A DNA stretch of 6,065 bases from Gammaproteobacteria bacterium (GTDB taxonomy: Bacteria; Pseudomonadota; Gammaproteobacteria; GCA-001735895): positions 1 through 6,065 of the forward strand of contig QNFD01000176.1 of assembly GCA_003645435.1 (NCBI GenBank), written 5' to 3'. The number at the start of each line of letters is the position of its first letter. Within the stretch, counting starts at the first letter, position 1. The position numbers were made by a program, and so were the translations under genes. The notes below the pieces were generated by a model. The model ran no database searches. It was not told where the DNA came from and saw only the letters and a list, made by a program, of their open reading frames with translations. This document shows, one piece after another, positions 5,847 to 6,065 of this stretch.

Positions 5847-5876
5847 CCTGACAAAGATTGGTAAAACTTGACAATA
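5847..5876 (+). promoter_or_regulatory. Three tandem 10-bp repeats upstream of the second sigma54 promoter, candidate PilR sites
   Basis: CCTGACAAAG (5847-5856), ATTGGTAAAA (5857-5866) and CTTGACAATA (5867-5876) lie about 124-153 bp before the predicted start at 6000. They match the trio upstream of pilA in sequence (consensus CTTGRCAAAW), 10-bp spacing, orientation and distance to the promoter (about 100 bp from the last repeat to the -24 GG in both cases). Confidence 0.6.
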
Positions 5877-5973
5877 GTGTTAGGTCTCCAGCCCGATATT
5901 TACCCTGATCCATAATCTATTTCATATCTAAGTTATTGTTTTTTTTAGATTAATTTTCATGTTATTTAGAAAT

Positions 5974-5988
5974 TGGCACCAGTATTGC
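5974..5988 (+). promoter_or_regulatory. Second sigma54 (-24/-12) promoter
   Basis: TGGCACC-N4-TTGC has GG at 5975-5976 and GC at 5987-5988, again 10 bp apart, and is closer to the RpoN consensus than the pilA promoter because it keeps TGGCAC. The start should be near 6000, with a leader of about 62 nt before the ATG at 6062. Confidence 0.9.
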
Positions 5989-6048
5989 TTTATTACTGGC
6001 ATGAGTCGGATTAAATCGATATCTAGTTAAATTTTTTGTAACAGTAAA

Positions 6049-6052
6049 GAGG
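6049..6052 (+). promoter_or_regulatory. Ribosome-binding site for the gene at the right edge
   Basis: GAGG, within AAAGAGGAAA, lies nine bases before the ATG at 6062 and supports a start codon there. Confidence 0.6.
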
Positions 6053-6061
6053 AAACATCAC

Positions 6062-6065
6062 ATGA
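6062..6065 (+). CDS. Start of a gene cut by the window edge, probably a second type IV pilin
   Basis: Only ATG plus one base (A, compatible with a following Lys as in pilA) is visible. The preceding sequence is a strong sigma54 promoter, three repeats like those of pilA and a good ribosome-binding site. From this I infer a second pilin or other pilus gene under PilR control. The protein itself cannot be seen, so identity is a prediction. Confidence 0.5.

Overview
The window looks like a chromosomal stretch from a gammaproteobacterium of moderate GC content. This rests on protein similarity recognised by eye and on the gene order PP0621-family protein, pilS, pilR, which is familiar from Gammaproteobacteria and some Betaproteobacteria. 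The species cannot be named from this sequence. No phage, CRISPR, tRNA or rRNA gene is visible.

Layout from left to right. (1) The C-terminal part of a cytosolic 5'-nucleotidase (HAD-type core) enters from the left edge on the + strand. (2) Facing it on the - strand, 25 bp away, is a DksA/TraR-family RNA polymerase-binding protein that keeps only one of the four zinc cysteines. It has a good sigma70 promoter with an all-G/C discriminator. (3) A 522-bp AT-rich divergent intergenic region holds candidate rightward promoters, a TGACC-N7-GGTCA palindrome and a potentially structured leader. I see no convincing gene in it. (4) A tightly packed operon follows: a 77-aa PP0621-family membrane-anchored Cys-rich protein, pilS (six-TM sensor kinase) overlapping it by 23 bp, and pilR (sigma54-dependent response regulator) overlapping pilS by ATGA. 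(5) A major type IV pilin gene, pilA, lies behind a textbook -24/-12 promoter and ends in a strong intrinsic terminator. (6) A roughly 150-bp composite palindromic repeat follows: 20-bp perfect inverted arms around a double-hairpin REP-like core. (7) A second -24/-12 promoter, ribosome-binding site and start codon stand at the right edge, where a second gene, probably another pilin, begins.

How it works together (inference from the known PilSR system): PilS in the inner membrane adjusts PilR phosphorylation, and PilR with RpoN activates pilin transcription. The most interesting observation is that both -24/-12 promoters carry, at nearly the same distance upstream (centred about -144 and -138), a cluster of three tandem 10-bp repeats of consensus CTTGRCAAAW. 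One cluster overlaps the stop codon of pilR. These are strong candidates for PilR binding sites, and they suggest two pilin genes controlled in parallel by the adjacent two-component system, with a mobile-type repeat lodged between them.
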